Shown here: one piece after another, positions 43,532 to 55,175 of the stretch | Position numbering within the stretch: the stretch's first letter is position 1 | How the letters are laid out: each line of letters begins with the position of its first letter | DNA from: Favolaschia claudopus | Lineage: Eukaryota > Basidiomycota > Agaricomycetes > Agaricales > Mycenaceae | Direction: 5' to 3' | Length of the DNA: 64,000 nt | NCBI GenBank assembly: GCA_037176885.1 | Contig: JAWWNJ010000120.1 | Coordinates: 434,001 to 498,000, forward strand | Notes under the pieces: model-generated | The model's input: only the letters and a program-made list of their open reading frames with translations | Databases searched by the model: none | What the model was told of the DNA's origin: nothing | Position numbers and translations under genes: made by a program

Positions 43532-44435
43532 TGATGCTCTTCGAAGGTTTTGAGCAGCCTGTACTTGCTCGCAGAACCAACGCAGAACAGACTTTCCGAC
43601 TCTTCGAAATTCGGAGACGGAGCGGTGTCAAATTTACACGTGGCGACGTGTTGAGATGTTCGTCGGTCTTGGCTGCCACGTCGGTATTGCGTAAAGTATC
43701 CGGAAATGGAAAGTCGGCTGTATTTCTCCACGACTGCAATGGCTCAGACCGGCTCGGTAATCATGTTTGTGGGCGGCCAGAAGGAGAAGAAAAAAATCAC
43801 CGAAAAAGGAAAGAAGGAAGGAGGAAAAAGGGAGAATTTCGAAGGATTTCATAGCTATTTAGCCGCGGCAACTCAGGAAGGCCGGCCCGCCAGTGCCCTG
43901 CATAACTTTCCCAGCAATTAAGTGAGGTTTTGCTAAGAAATGCTCAGTTCATGGCTGCAAACATTTCATCTAGCCAATGAACTACTAGACCTCCAGTGTT
44001 GAGCTTGACAGAATGCTCACCAGACGAGAAATTTTTCTGCAGCTCCATGCATCAAGTATACTGCTTCAATAATGTCCGATCAAAAAATACGGCCTTGCAT
44101 CCTAAGTGTCTCTTAATTTTCCCCGATAAATCAGATAATCCTTGCTATTGAATCACACCTGGTACGAAACAATTCTGTCCTCCCGACATGATTTCGACTA
44201 CCAAATCCAACCCGGAAGGAGCGAGCAAATTCAAAAATGATGGCAGTTGTCTCACTGCAGCAAAGGAAATTAGGTAAAGTAGAATATTCTTTCGCCAGAC
44301 CACCACATTTTTCAAAAGCCTTAAGTCTTCGATTCTCAAAACTGTTGCCAGGAGTTATCGCAGAGGGTTGAACGGGATATTGAGTACATTTTGTACTCAA
44401 CAACCTGGCTAGTGGACTTAGCAAAAATTCGACAG

Positions 44436-44585
44436 TCTTGCATGATGAAATTCATGATGTTTTGTCATGAATTTATATGCTCATCAACTAATGTAAAAAT
44501 GAGTTTCTGAGCATCGTGAAAGGCATCTTGAATTTCATGACGTGGTTCATGACAAAACATCAGGAATCTTGAAATTCCTCATTAT
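44436..44585. mobile_element. ATCATGAATTTC-family element, partial
   Basis: Follows, in inverse, the left part of the element at 62396-63090 (including GTGGACTTAGCAAAAA at 44412 and TTTCATGACGTGGTTCATGA) but lacks CACTG ends. ATCATGAAATTC words occur in both orientations. Confidence 0.65.
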
Positions 44586-44850
44586 CTACTATTTCGACCG
44601 TAGATTCAAGTAACGCGTCACATCGACCTTTGAGTTGAAGCTATTTAATTTTCGTAACACGTCACAAGGCAATTTTGGCCCATTTTCCCATCAAAATTGA
44701 TCGGCAAAATGCGAAAATCGCCCGAAAAGGGAATTTCATCAAAGTTGAATCATCGGAAAGTTGGGCCGGTTACTCATGGCGGTGGTCAGATACTGATACT
44801 GATACTGACCGGAGTTTAAACCGCGGCCCGATCAATCCTGCGGCCAAATT

Positions 44851-44915
44851 GGGAGGAGGAGGAGCGAGCGCCGCGCGGAGCGCCGCGCGGAGCGCCGCGC
44901 GAGCGACGACGACGA
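44851..44915. repeat. GGA and GAGCGCCGCGCG tandem repeats
   Basis: A GGA run is followed by three copies of GAGCGCCGCGCG and a GAC run. Opens long frames on both strands by composition only. Confidence 0.85.
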
Positions 44916-44929
44916 CCACAGAGGTGATA

Positions 44930-46060
44930 TGCTAGAGAGAGAAGACGGGCGCGGCCAAATTTGACAGCTTCTCGGCCATTCACGGTCAAGGTTGAACTTG
45001 AACTGCTTTTCTGCGCTCATTCAGCTCTTTCGCTGTCGGAGTCCGTAAGCTACTGGCTTCATTCAACAACGACATAGCTGCTTTGATAATTTATCCAAAC
45101 CTGAGCCACAATAATTCAATGATGCGGCATTGAGCGTGAATATAAATGGCACAATGATTGTGCTGGCCGTGCCATGGTCTGAAACTGATTTACACACTGG
45201 CATGAGCGCCAGTGGTGAATATTAGGTGTGCTTGAGGAGCTACACACTGAAACCATTGGATACATAAGGTGATTTCACGAAACTAGATAATCTTGGTCAA
45301 TTCAATCAATCTTATCCGGGTTGAAACCTGGTTGAATATTCACAGAACAACAGCTGTTCAAGCTCTACAACTTACAGACTACCTAAGTTTACACTCAGAG
45401 AGATCTCCCGGGCAGTTTACGCCGATACAAGTCGCAAATATGACAATGCAATGATAATCACCGAGAGAAACATGAGATTTGATACATCGAGGCGAGGTTT
45501 GCCTTTAGCAAAGACTGTGGTTGTCTAGACTGAATCAGCTAATATACTTATCGATGGTTTTCATGAACACCTGACTTGCTTTGTAACGGAAGATGAAACG
45601 ATGAATTGCAATGCAGCAGCGCCGTTAACTTGGTCTTGAAGTAGTAGACCACCTTTCCGCAAGCAAGATAAGCTAGTAAATGTCCCAAATGATCAAAAGC
45701 AGATAGCTTCAAGTTCGAGTCAACGCAACAAACTTCAACTTGAAGCCGAAGGAAAGAAACTTAAGTAATTTAGATTGAATTTGGTTGATACCTGAGTAAA
45801 TTGGCTTCAGCATAAGTAATTCAGACAGTTTGGCTCATCCTACAGTCGAGGAAATCGGCGGGGTTCTGACAAAATCAAAGGAAACGGGCTAGAAAGCAAG
45901 TTGAACCAACGAACACGTGCAGTTGCGGTGATTGATCTTGAATTCAAACTCCGGTCAGTATCTGGAGAGCTGATGGCATGAACTGGTCGACAACAAAGGC
46001 AGATAGGCAGCTGTAGATATTTGTGAAGGCTTTTCTAAGCCTCAGGATCATCCTTCCCTT
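44930..46060. other. No gene recognised
   Basis: AT-rich, with short frames only. No TIR pair or repeat partner was noticed. Confidence 0.35.
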
Positions 46061-46369
46061 ATTTCAGACTTTTCCGCTCTGTAATGAGTATTTTTTGCAC
46101 TTTATTTCAGTATCTGGCCAGGAGACGGCAAGCCGTAATGCTTTTGGATCCGAAGCATGACAGCGGGCGAAAAGGCGAGTAGGACCGATGTCGGCCGAAA
46201 ATGGATACTGAGAAATATCCCCGAGATCCCCGAATCTCCCCCGCAATATTTCGTTTCTTTATTTTCTTTATTTTTTTTATTTTTGTCCACCGCCATCAGT
46301 ATCGGGCCGAAAGTTGAATCTAAACAATAACATGTCACACCCGGTGAATCTGTGGTCGAAATAGTACAG

Positions 46370-47620
46370 TCTATTATACAATTCAGAGTGTGCCGTAATT
46401 GTCTTTGTCTTTTGTCTTTGTCTCGAGTCAACTGTCAAAGTGTCCGGGTTCGGCTATCGGTTATCCCGGGATCCGGTTGTTGTTCCCGTCCTCCTGCACA
46501 CGCTTGCTGCTCTGTCTTGCCCTCACTGGGAATCCAGCTTCTCAAGTCTCAAGCCCTTTGCCAGAAATCGTTGTCTGGTATTTTGCATTGTTCTGGCTTC
46601 CAGTTTTCAAGTTCTGTTCTGTTTGTTTTCATGAAATCTCGATTCGGCGGACTGGAATTTCTCTTGCTTAGTGAAACTTGGTACCCCCCTACGAGCACCA
46701 TCTTGAATGCTCTCCTTATTCTTCCATGAAAGATTGATGGTCCCCAAGAGTGTCATCATGTACAGTACTACATAACTTGCTTTCCCAATGTAGAGCTGAA
46801 TTTGCCTCATCCTACGAGTGTCATCATGAATGTGCACAATCCACATCCGCCTGAGGCTCCCTGTTCAAATTCTTTGCTCTGTCCGTGTTCACCTTCATGC
46901 GACCATAGACTGGAATTGCCTACGAGCGTCACCCTGCACTTGCTTATCCTCCCTCACAAGTCGCACAGGAGCCAACCTGCATTTACTGGCTGCTCTTGCT
47001 GTTCGTGAGGAGAACGGGATCAGTCGACGTACTGGGACTGGGATCTTGGACACAAGGACGCGAGGAACCAACCGCAGGTTGGTGACGAGCGTCTATTGAA
47101 TGTGGAGTGCATATGTTATTTCTGCTTGCTCTGTAGCAACTGAATAAGCACTGTGTCGAGCACTCAGAATGCTTGCGCCATGAAGGAGGCAAGCCGGGAC
47201 ATATGTATTGAATACTTAATTTTTACTTGAGTCTACTCCGAGTGCCGCCATATTTTATGGTCGACTGTGTTCATACTTTCGTAGCGGAGCACGAGTTCCT
47301 GCTAGTATTATACAATTCAAAGTGTGCCGTAATTGTCTTTGTCTTTTGTCTTTGTCTCGAGACAACCGGCTTCGGTTAACGGTTATCCCGGCATCCGGTT
47401 GTTGTTTCCGTCTACCGTCCTCCTGCGCGTGCTTATTGCAGCTTGCTCTGTCTTGCCCTCCCTCACTGGGAGTGCGATTCGGTGGACTGGAATTTCTCTT
47501 GCTCGGTGAAACTTGGTATCTCCCTACGAGTACGACCTTGAATGCTCTGCTTACTCTTCCATGAAAAATTGATGTTCCCCAAGAGTGAGTGTCATCATGT
47601 ACAGTACTACATACTCGCTT
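46370..47620. repeat. Direct repeat pair with iterated CTACGAG units
   Basis: About 46372-46765 recurs at about 47305-47610 (shared: GTGTGCCGTAATTGTCTTTG, GGTTATCCCGG, TTCTCTTGCT, TCATCATGTACAGTACTACA). Both copies and the sequence between contain CCTACGAGxxTCA.. units at least five times, spaced 100-250 bp. Could be a degenerate LTR pair or a local tandem expansion; no pol similarity was found between. Confidence 0.6.
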
Positions 47621-47757
47621 TCCCAGCTGTATTGGACAGAACATCCTTCGTTGACACTTAACTCATTTGGGATATTGCTATCTTATCCTCTATTCAACCG
47701 CCCTCTGGAATCCGGCTACGAGCGCAATCCCCAAGTCCGTTATCGCCGGTGCTCTTC

Positions 47758-48584
47758 TTATTGGGGGAGCTTGCTCCCCCTTTTATCAGAGCGGACACCA
47801 AATGGTGATGGGGCTGTGCTGGAGCGTATGATGGGTGTCATAAACCAGAGTTCCCAATGATAAAAACACGTTCCGAGACTGATATCAGTGATGCTATGTG
47901 ATCCAGGCTGGTCCAGCATGATGCGAGACTGATTTCGGTGATGCAAGCGGATTTGACAGCTGTGAAGATGCGTTAGCGCCTTTCTCGTCTTTCCTGCGAT
48001 GCTTGCGTCGTCCGTGTTGACCTTGCAAGGTATTGGTTTGCAGTTAAGTTTTCATTGACGATGATCGAACAGAGCCTTGCTGATGTCCGATGCTGATACC
48101 GCGAAAAGGGCCAAACGAGCACTTACTGTACAGTTGGAGCGGCCAGTCGACAAAAATGTCGAGAGCCTCACTTCTGTTTGATGTAGAAAAATCTGTGTTT
48201 GTGTATGGATTTTGCCGGCGAGTTTGTATAAGAAAGTTCAGCCAAAGCCGGTCAGAAACATGACAAATTCGGCTTGTTTTTGTGGGTAACCTATGATACG
48301 CAAAGAATACATCCCGTCTAGCCTATTTCTACCCACCAGTGTGTCGTTTTTCTGTGTAGTAGGGCAGCTTTGATGGGAATTTCCATATATGGTAACTAAA
48401 TCGATTTCGCCGTCTTCTTCTTCTTCTTCTTGGGATTGTAATGTACTGAATATAACTGAAAGCTATACTACTGTGCATGTACTTTCTCGTACTTCTCTGC
48501 CTCATCTGTGTAATATGTTGAATTCATGGGTTCGCGCAAGCTCACCCACCTGTAGGCCGGGACACCGGCATACAAAACCTACGT
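47758..48584. repeat. 827-bp dispersed repeat, copy 2 (uninterrupted)
   Basis: The clean partner of 26540-28216, with the same palindromic start and CTACGT end. It carries the empty target (single TTCT at 48493-48496) for the CACTG element present in copy 1. Confidence 0.9.
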
Positions 48585-48611
48585 GTCTGAAGCTGTAGAG
48601 TTGAATTTGGC

Positions 48612-48680
48612 TAAGGATGGACACGGGTATCGGGTATACCCGCGGTATCGTACCCGAGGGTCTTGCGGGTAGGGGTACAT
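48612..48680. repeat. CGGGT/ACCCG-saturated block, second site
   Basis: Seven CGGGT/ACCCG words in about 60 bp, including GTACCCGAGGGTC, shared with 39252-39390. It lies just upstream of the LINE ORF1 relic. Confidence 0.6.
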
Positions 48681-48787
48681 ATGCTGGAAAGTAAAGAGTG
48701 GTAAATAATTACCGCTAACACTTTCCAATCCCCGAAGAGCATCAGTCACCCGCGACTTACATTCACACTCAAGCGCCTTCCGCGCAG

Positions 48788-50083
48788 ACATTCAAATTTC
48801 AAATCCATACGCTGGTTCACGGCCATTGTCACGTTACAAGTTATCAACCTTCAACTGGCTTATCCATTAGAGTCAACCAATTTCTTAACGCAAATCCTGG
48901 CCATCAAAAATTTTACTCAGCATTAACAGCTACACCATTCACCATTACACGCACTCGTCGCACTCGCAATCTCCTAACGATTACCACCCACCGACAGTTG
49001 TCTGAAGCCGGTTCAAAATCGAAGGCTTACCGTGACCGAAACTGCTCCGTTTTGCGTTCCATTCATGAACGCGCAACTTCGCATCCTCTGGCAGCTGCCA
49101 CAAGCAACTGTCTCACTATATTGAATGGTTCCACCAGCACCCCAGACAAATCCTATGCTTCTGTCGCCGCCAGCACACCCGCCACGTCACTCGCCCCTTC
49201 CCACGTCACCCGTGACACATCACGTGATCTCATATTGACCCCGAAAGATCGCCTCCACAAGGCGTTCGCCAACGACACCCACTTCGCAATCCAACAACAG
49301 TTCAATGCACTCATGAACCAGATGGAGTTTGACTCCCCTATCCACCCATCGGCTCGTGCTGTTGCGAAATATCGCAACGGAGACATCCGTCTTACACTCG
49401 CGAGAGTCGAAGAGGTAGAGGTCCTTCAGGAATAACTCAACGACTGGCTACCCGCATTCTCCAGTCTGCTCCAATTTCGTTTCCCCTCCTACGCTGTTGT
49501 CATGCATCGTGTCCCCACTGGCTTCAATGTTGGTAATGGCACTTTGGATGCGAGCAATGACTCGTGGGAGAACGACATTCTGGAGCTAGCAGATACGAAT
49601 GAAGTCGACCACGAGAGTCTGGTCCGAGTTCACTGGATCGGACGCCGTTCCAGCGAGCAGATTCGAAAGACCAAGAAATTCTCGTCATTGGTTCTGCACT
49701 TCAATGATCGGGATGTGGCGAATTACTTCATTACGAATAAGCTCGCTCTTCACGGTCACCTCCATCGCACCGAGAAGTATTGCCCGCAGCCCATGCAGTG
49801 CTTTAACTGTTACCGTTTTGGACATATAGCCGCGCAGTGCAAACGACCTTCTGTTTGCGGCACCTGCGCTTCTGACCACCCCACTTCGAACTGCCGCTGC
49901 CCCCACAAGACTCCCTGTTGTGCCAATTCCTCTGGATGCACCCATATCGTGCTCAAATGCGCCCTCCGGGGATGCGGCGGGCAGCACCGATCCACCGATC
50001 CTGCATGTCCCGTCCGTCAGTCGATTCTTCGACGCATCGCGGCCGAGCACCATGCATCGGGGCCGTTTTTCCCCACGGATTAA
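48788..50083 (+). pseudogene. Non-LTR retrotransposon ORF1 (gag-like, CCHC zinc knuckles)
   Basis: One long frame, interrupted by a single TAA at 49433-49435, encodes a gag-like ORF1. It has a variable N-terminus, a helical middle (DRLHKAFANDTHFAIQQQFN) and a C-terminal cluster: CFNCYRFGHIAAQC (a classic CCHC knuckle), then CGTCASDHPTSNC and CALRGCGGQH. This layout fits ORF1 of Tad/I-type fungal LINEs, a nucleic-acid chaperone that packages element RNA. No ATG lies in frame at the 5' part, so it is probably 5'-truncated. The endonuclease/reverse transcriptase ORF2 that should follow is absent; sequence passes straight into a Pro-rich tail and a 3'-end-like region. Confidence 0.75.
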
Positions 50084-50219
50084 TTCCCCCAATGCCAATC
50101 CCTGCCCCTTCCTCTTGCTCCCACACCCCTCACGTATTCACAAATTCCCTGCTCTCCCTCACCCCCGGGATTACTCCTACTGAACCCATGAAAACCACTC
50201 CCACCCATATAAATGCAAT

Positions 50220-50310
50220 CAATAGTAGAATCTCGTGTTTAGAGTAGCATCATACGCCGTAAACGGCGTCCAGTTACTATAAAAATGGAACTTTATTATT
50301 ATTAATGGTT
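50220..50310. other. Probable LINE 3' end
   Basis: A palindrome (CGCCGTAAACGGCG) is followed by AGTTACTATAAAAATGG and a TTA-repeat run (about 50292-50305). This fits the 3' end of a fungal LINE. It lies only about 140 bp after ORF1, which implies an internal deletion of ORF2. Confidence 0.45.
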
Positions 50311-50985
50311 TCTTCCCGGCCGTCAACATCGTTTTTATGCCGTCAAACCACGATATACAAGAGAACATCGTTTTCCCGATTAACTTGTGTCGGCATTCTA
50401 AGAGGCATTTCACCGATATCCGATTAATAGCTACGCATTATCGAACCTGTCCTTCAAGTCAAATCCATACATTGAGGCTATTTGATTGCGCTGCCTCGAT
50501 GGATTGTACTTTTTTTCAAGGCATAATCCTCAAGAAGCCATGGTCCGTCGACGCAACCTATTGGGCTCCAACTCAATACTCCAATACTTCCTCTATACAT
50601 CCAATTCACGGGTTCTTCCTATTCTAGCTCAACCTCATAGATTTTCCTCGACTTCACGGAACGTGATTCCCTGGATCTTCATCAAGTTCATGCTTGCTTT
50701 TCCTTCGCGACCTTCGGACCTTCTTCAATTTTAAATTCCACATATCTTCCATCGGGCCTGAGACGTAATCATGGTACCTCTTTGATAATAATATTCAATT
50801 ACTCAAGATTACGGCGCGAACACTTCAGATTCTACTCAAGTTCAACTAACAATCCCCTACTGCTCTCTATTCATAACCTCTTTCAAATGGAATAGTATCC
50901 AATTAAAGGCAACTACTTCCTCCCAGCTTATCACACTCGAGTCTCGATAGTTTCATCATTTCTTTCACTTTTTTGCTCCTTTTCA
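50310..50985. other. No gene recognised
   Basis: Unique AT-rich sequence with short frames; nothing supported. Confidence 0.3.
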
Positions 50986-50987
50986 CC

Positions 50988-51178
50988 GCCAAAAATCATG
51001 ATGTTCTCGTTTTGAATCCACAACAAAACGTCATGAATGTTCCCATAACCGTAATGAATTTCACGATTGGCGTGAATTTCAAGAGTGCATCATGAATTTC
51101 GTGACAATTCCTCGTGAACTTTCTAATGAATCGTCGTGAAAAACATGAGGAATTTCATGATACTTTGACTGCACAGTG
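50988..51178. mobile_element. ATCATGAATTTC-family CACTG element, left-truncated
   Basis: Ends TTTGACTGCACAGTG; read inward, CACTGTGC..CAAAGTAT..ATGAAATTCC, matching the left end of 62396-63090. About eight CATGAA/TTCATG words in 190 bp. No CACTG at the left side. Confidence 0.7.
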
Positions 51179-51306
51179 GAGACGTCGTCAATCTCTCCAT
51201 CCTCGTGCTGCAAAGAGAGATCAGTCATGAAAAGGATTACTTATGAGACCGACCCCGAAGGTGAGCCCGAGAAAACAAGAACTTTTCAAGCAACCTGGGG
51301 AAATTA

Positions 51307-51501
51307 GAGACTTTGCGGTAGCCACCGGTGGCTATCGGTAGCTCCTCGTGTGCAATGGTTTTTTGAGCCTATGGTTCAAGGTAGCCACCATGACATCCCC
51401 TCGATAGGACGTACAAATGGTGGCTAATCCACCCGGAAGCTGTCATCCGGTCCCGGAAGAAATTAGCCACCAATAGCCACCAGTGGCTACCGCAAAGCCT
51501 C
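51307..51501. mobile_element. AGCCACC-family MITE, copy 3 (195 bp)
   Basis: Ends GAGACTTTGCGGTAGCCACC and inverse GGTGGCTACCGCAAAGCCTC, with TA on both sides. Closest to copy 1 in length. Confidence 0.9.
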
Positions 51502-51911
51502 TATTGACACAATATAGACGCTTAGAACACTTTCTAAGTTCCCTGCTGAGGCCGGAGAATCTGCACATGCCAAATCATGAAGCTTTCATTTGACGATGTA
51601 AGCGCTTTCCATGCCCAAAGGATAGGTTAGAGTGTTTATATGCATCTGTCGAGCTCGACACCAGGCGTTAGTCTGACTCTACGCTTGCTCTACGCACTCG
51701 CAAGTCCGATATTCCCAAGGGGCTTCGATGATAAGGAATTTCCTAATTTGGAGGAAGGGGAGGGGGGTACCCTTGGGCGCGAAAAAAGAAATGGATATAA
51801 TTTTTTGGATTTCGTTTCTAGGCCTGTTTCTGCCAGTAGTAAGGGTGTGCAGTGCGTCTTGAGCAAGTTTTTGACCTCAGATCACTCAGAATGGCAAGTT
51901 GTTGATGTTTA

Positions 51912-52222
51912 CAGCTGTTCCGGAATACTTTGGCATGTTCACATTTTTTTGCACGGAACTCGCACATTTGATGGACTGATATGATGCACCTTTAAAGGAA
52001 AGGATCACCTCGGCTAGCGACGCCTGGCAGCGGCAGCTCATCGGCTACGCACCGGCTATGAAACGGGGAGAAGTCCTCGGAAAATGAGAAGAGATGGCAG
52101 AAAGCGTCGGGAACAGCGGCATTCGGCCCAAATCTCCATAAATGGTGCATCATATCACCTCGATCAAAAGTGCAAGTGTGCAAAAAAAAATGCGAACATG
52201 CCAAGGTATTCCGGAACAGCTG
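51912..52222. mobile_element. CAGCT G TTCCGG-type MITE with long TIRs
   Basis: Ends CAGCTGTTCCGGAATAC and inverse, flanked by TA; the inverted similarity extends about 80 bp inward (TTGGCATGTTC, TGATGCACC). A lone end of the same family is at 58893. Confidence 0.85.
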
Positions 52223-53428
52223 TAATTGTGTTTACTCTGGGGGATTAAGCCATACATAGCAATTTTTCGCACTGCCAACACCGCGTTAAGGCTTCACCGT
52301 GGGCTGATTGGATGAAGGACGCTTCCGCCGCCTTCAAAAAGCGTCTATCAACGGTATGACCATCAATTCAACCTTCCATCGACTCACCACCATCGCGGCC
52401 AGTGTAGCGCACGAGCGCTAGGATTCCAGAGAGCGGATCCACTGTTTAACACATCGAGGTACGAGATCATACGTGTTAAAGTCTGGCTATGAGAGACTAG
52501 ATCCACTGTTCCTTCGCCAGTGGGCTTCTACAGTGCCAAGCATCACATCACGGTTCCTTTTTTGGCAGGGAACGGCATCAAAAGTTAAACTCGATACTAC
52601 ATTATGCCGTCATCACCATTCGACTTCGAAACAGTGTAGAACGTCTATATGGATGTGTAGCAACCCATCTTGTGCTTTGCAAGGCAATTGAACAAGTTTT
52701 TGTGTTTTCACCTCCGAAAAAGTGAAACAAACCCTAATGATGGTTGATGCCATCATCAAATTGCCATATCGGTTAGGGTTAAGATCACGTGATTCTCGGA
52801 TTTTGCCGTGCCAGCCTTGGGCGGATCACCCAGGTAAGTCGGCTACCACTTTTTCTTGGTTTCTGCATGACAACTGAACACATCTGGCCTCAATCCATCC
52901 AAAATCAGAGCCAAAATGATGATTTTACTTTTTTCAGACCCGAAAAAAAGTGAAACACCGTGGGAAAAAGTGAGTTCTCGACGCCAAACGCATTTTTTTG
53001 GTCGGTTTCCTTCCTCAGAAAATCCCAAATAAATTACAAAAATTTTCTTCCGCCCGAAAAAGCAGTGTTGGAGAAGTGGCGCTTGGCACTGTACGAGTAG
53101 CCACCGAGCCACCGAGTTATTTTACAGCCTTCTTAATCTCGATGTCTCGTTGCGAGTTTATAAAGTCTCAGGGCGGGGCCGGAGTTTGAAATTTTTGGCT
53201 GGCGGCATCATTTTGCTCCTGCACAGAAAGTACTCCATTTTCCTCAGACAAAGTGGTGCAATGTACTTTAGGATAAGGATTCTTAATGCTGGTAGACTCA
53301 CTTGTATATTCTTGTGCCTTCAGGTCAAGAAAATATGTAGCGGGACCACAGGGGGTCACAACTTGTCACGTCACCGCCGAATCTCGGCACCTGCCAAAGT
53401 TTCAAACTCGGGTCCCGCCCTTTGAAGT
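52223..53428. other. Unassigned, with repeat traces
   Basis: Short frames only. Around 52935-52970 it shares GAAAGTGAAACACCGTGGGA with about 34893-34912, so part of it belongs to a dispersed repeat. Confidence 0.35.
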
Positions 53429-53494
53429 ACCAGCCTGCCTACGGCAACGGACCACCCACATGTAAAACCCGTTACAAATCGTAGGCAGGCTGGT
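53429..53494. repeat. 15-bp perfect inverted repeat
   Basis: ACCAGCCTGCCTACG (53429-53443) and its inverse (53480-53494) around a 36-nt loop. No target duplication or further structure was seen. Confidence 0.8.
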
Positions 53495-53799
53495 AACGAG
53501 CCTAGACTTGTGTGTTTTTTCGCGAAGAGCCTTTCGACGACTTCACTCAATTTTGAGCGGGTTTCACATGTTTTCCGGGATATGGCAAGTGGGAGCAATT
53601 TCGGGCAACTGTGAGCCTGGTTGCGGCAATTTTGGGCAACTCTCGGCCATCCTCGGCATACGGGATCTTCACTGGGCTTCACCCTTCAAACTTACTGACT
53701 TACTGACTTACACTTATAAGGTTGAATACAAAGAAGTGACTACATACTAAGTTAGTAGTGGTAAAGGTAAAGGACCATAAGAAATCACTCATTACGTAG

Positions 53800-54110
53800 A
53801 GTTGATCATGACTGTTGGTTCCCATGCTGAGCGACAGAGGTTCCTTGTAACGGGACTCGGCAAGGCCCGAGTATTCATTGGGTATGATTGGTTATTCAAG
53901 CACAACTCTCGACTGGCGACGACCAACGGATAACCGTCAGCCGATGCTGTTGATCGACTTTGCCGAAGCAATTGATTTGCGTGCACATGGGACGTCGGCA
54001 CAGCAGATGGCGGAGGGAGCACTAGCGCAAAAGGAGCGGATGACCGAGGACAAGATTCCCGAGCAATACAGGGAGTTTGTCAAGGTGTTCGCAAAGACCG
54101 GAGTTGCATG
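53800..54110 (+). pseudogene. Ty3/Gypsy pol fragment (protease end and linker)
   Basis: One frame reads RFLVTGLGKARVFIGYDWLF then KHNS, the end of a retroviral-type aspartic protease domain (LG..DVFLGYDWL..HNP). After a frameshift near 53905 the next frame reads TLDWRRP and later ALAQKERMTEDKIPEQYREF followed by VKVFAK, the conserved linker before reverse transcriptase. The sequence then leaves the family at about 54105 (GTCACTGTCACGCCG may start an LTR or another repeat). A dead remnant. Confidence 0.75.
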
Positions 54111-54763
54111 CAACCGTCACTGTCACGCCGCCCAGCAGTGTAGACGGCAGTGGAATAGGAGATGATGGGGGAGAGTCAGAGCGAGAGGCGTAGACAGTTT
54201 GAGGCGTAGATACTCAAGGGTTAATTACAAGCGCTAGGTATGGCTCGATTGCCCAGTGGAGGGGCAGTTTTCTTCACCCCCGCCACCCAGGCCTGTCCTC
54301 GGCAACCAGTAATTTCGTTCAACAATTTCCCTCGTTCGGCTCTTGGAGTGATCGTTCCCGGCAACACTACTTTACATAACTTACAGACAGGTTCAGCACG
54401 TTCTGCCGAAGTAAGCTATCAGTGTGGCGCCGTTCGACGGCGCAAGCGTATGGGTGTCCATGGTGGAGCGCAGAAAATGGAAGAAGCAAAAGTTAAGTGA
54501 CGGCGGTGAGCAATTTCCGGCTTGCCAATTTTGGCCATTTTACGGCATTTTTGACCAACTTGAGATGGCGATATCTCCGCAATCGCTGCACCAGTTCAAC
54601 TTGTGAATCTCAATAGTTTTAGCAGCTCTACAATCCGGTGTATGCACCTTCTACTTGTGGATTTTGAGTGGTCTGATCGTTCTGCCCTTTTTGGCGTTAA
54701 ATCAGTACATTTTGATCCTTCTGATGGCCGGATTCCCATAAATCGACAATTGGTTATCAGACG

Positions 54764-55167
54764 TAGTGTTGCCGCGAGACAGAGCTGCGAGTCGATTCGC
54801 AACTTGCCTTGATGTCCACACCAAATGAGGCAGTCGATTTGATGGGAATTCGAATCGACTCGAGCTCGTTCCGTAAGGTGTTGGGCACTCCAATGACGTT
54901 GCGGGTTTGCCATAACAAATCCCTCGCACTTTTCCCGCCGTTTTGGTCGTCGTCGTCGACCTTCACGCCCTCGAGAGGCGAAAAAAGTCACCTAGATAAT
55001 CAATACATACCCTATATATTATTCCCCAGTAACAAAACCCGGTGAAAGAAGGCTCTCCAGACAGGTATTTCCATTTCTGGGACATGAGCTCGAGTCAGCT
55101 CGATGCGCACCGATTTTGATTGCCCATCAGCTCGAGCTCAGCTCGAAATCGGATCGCGGCAACACTA
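54764..55167. mobile_element. hAT-type MITE with AGCTCGA motifs
   Basis: Starts TAGTGTTGCCGCGA and ends with the inverse, flanked by ATCAGACG on both sides (54756-54763 and 55168-55175), an exact 8-bp duplication. Subterminal zones repeat GAGTCGA, CGAGCTCG and GAGCTCAGCTCGA. No coding capacity. Confidence 0.93.
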
Positions 55168-55175
55168 ATCAGACG

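Noticed and set aside
26536..48584. The two 827-bp repeats as a possible LTR pair of one 21-kb retrotransposon.
   Set aside because: They lack TG..CA ends and a pol region with primer-binding site, and the intervening DNA is a mosaic of other elements.
54119..54384. TGTCACGCCG..ACTTACA as a solo gypsy LTR.
   Set aside because: Start and end look suitable but no matching 5-bp duplication or second copy was found.
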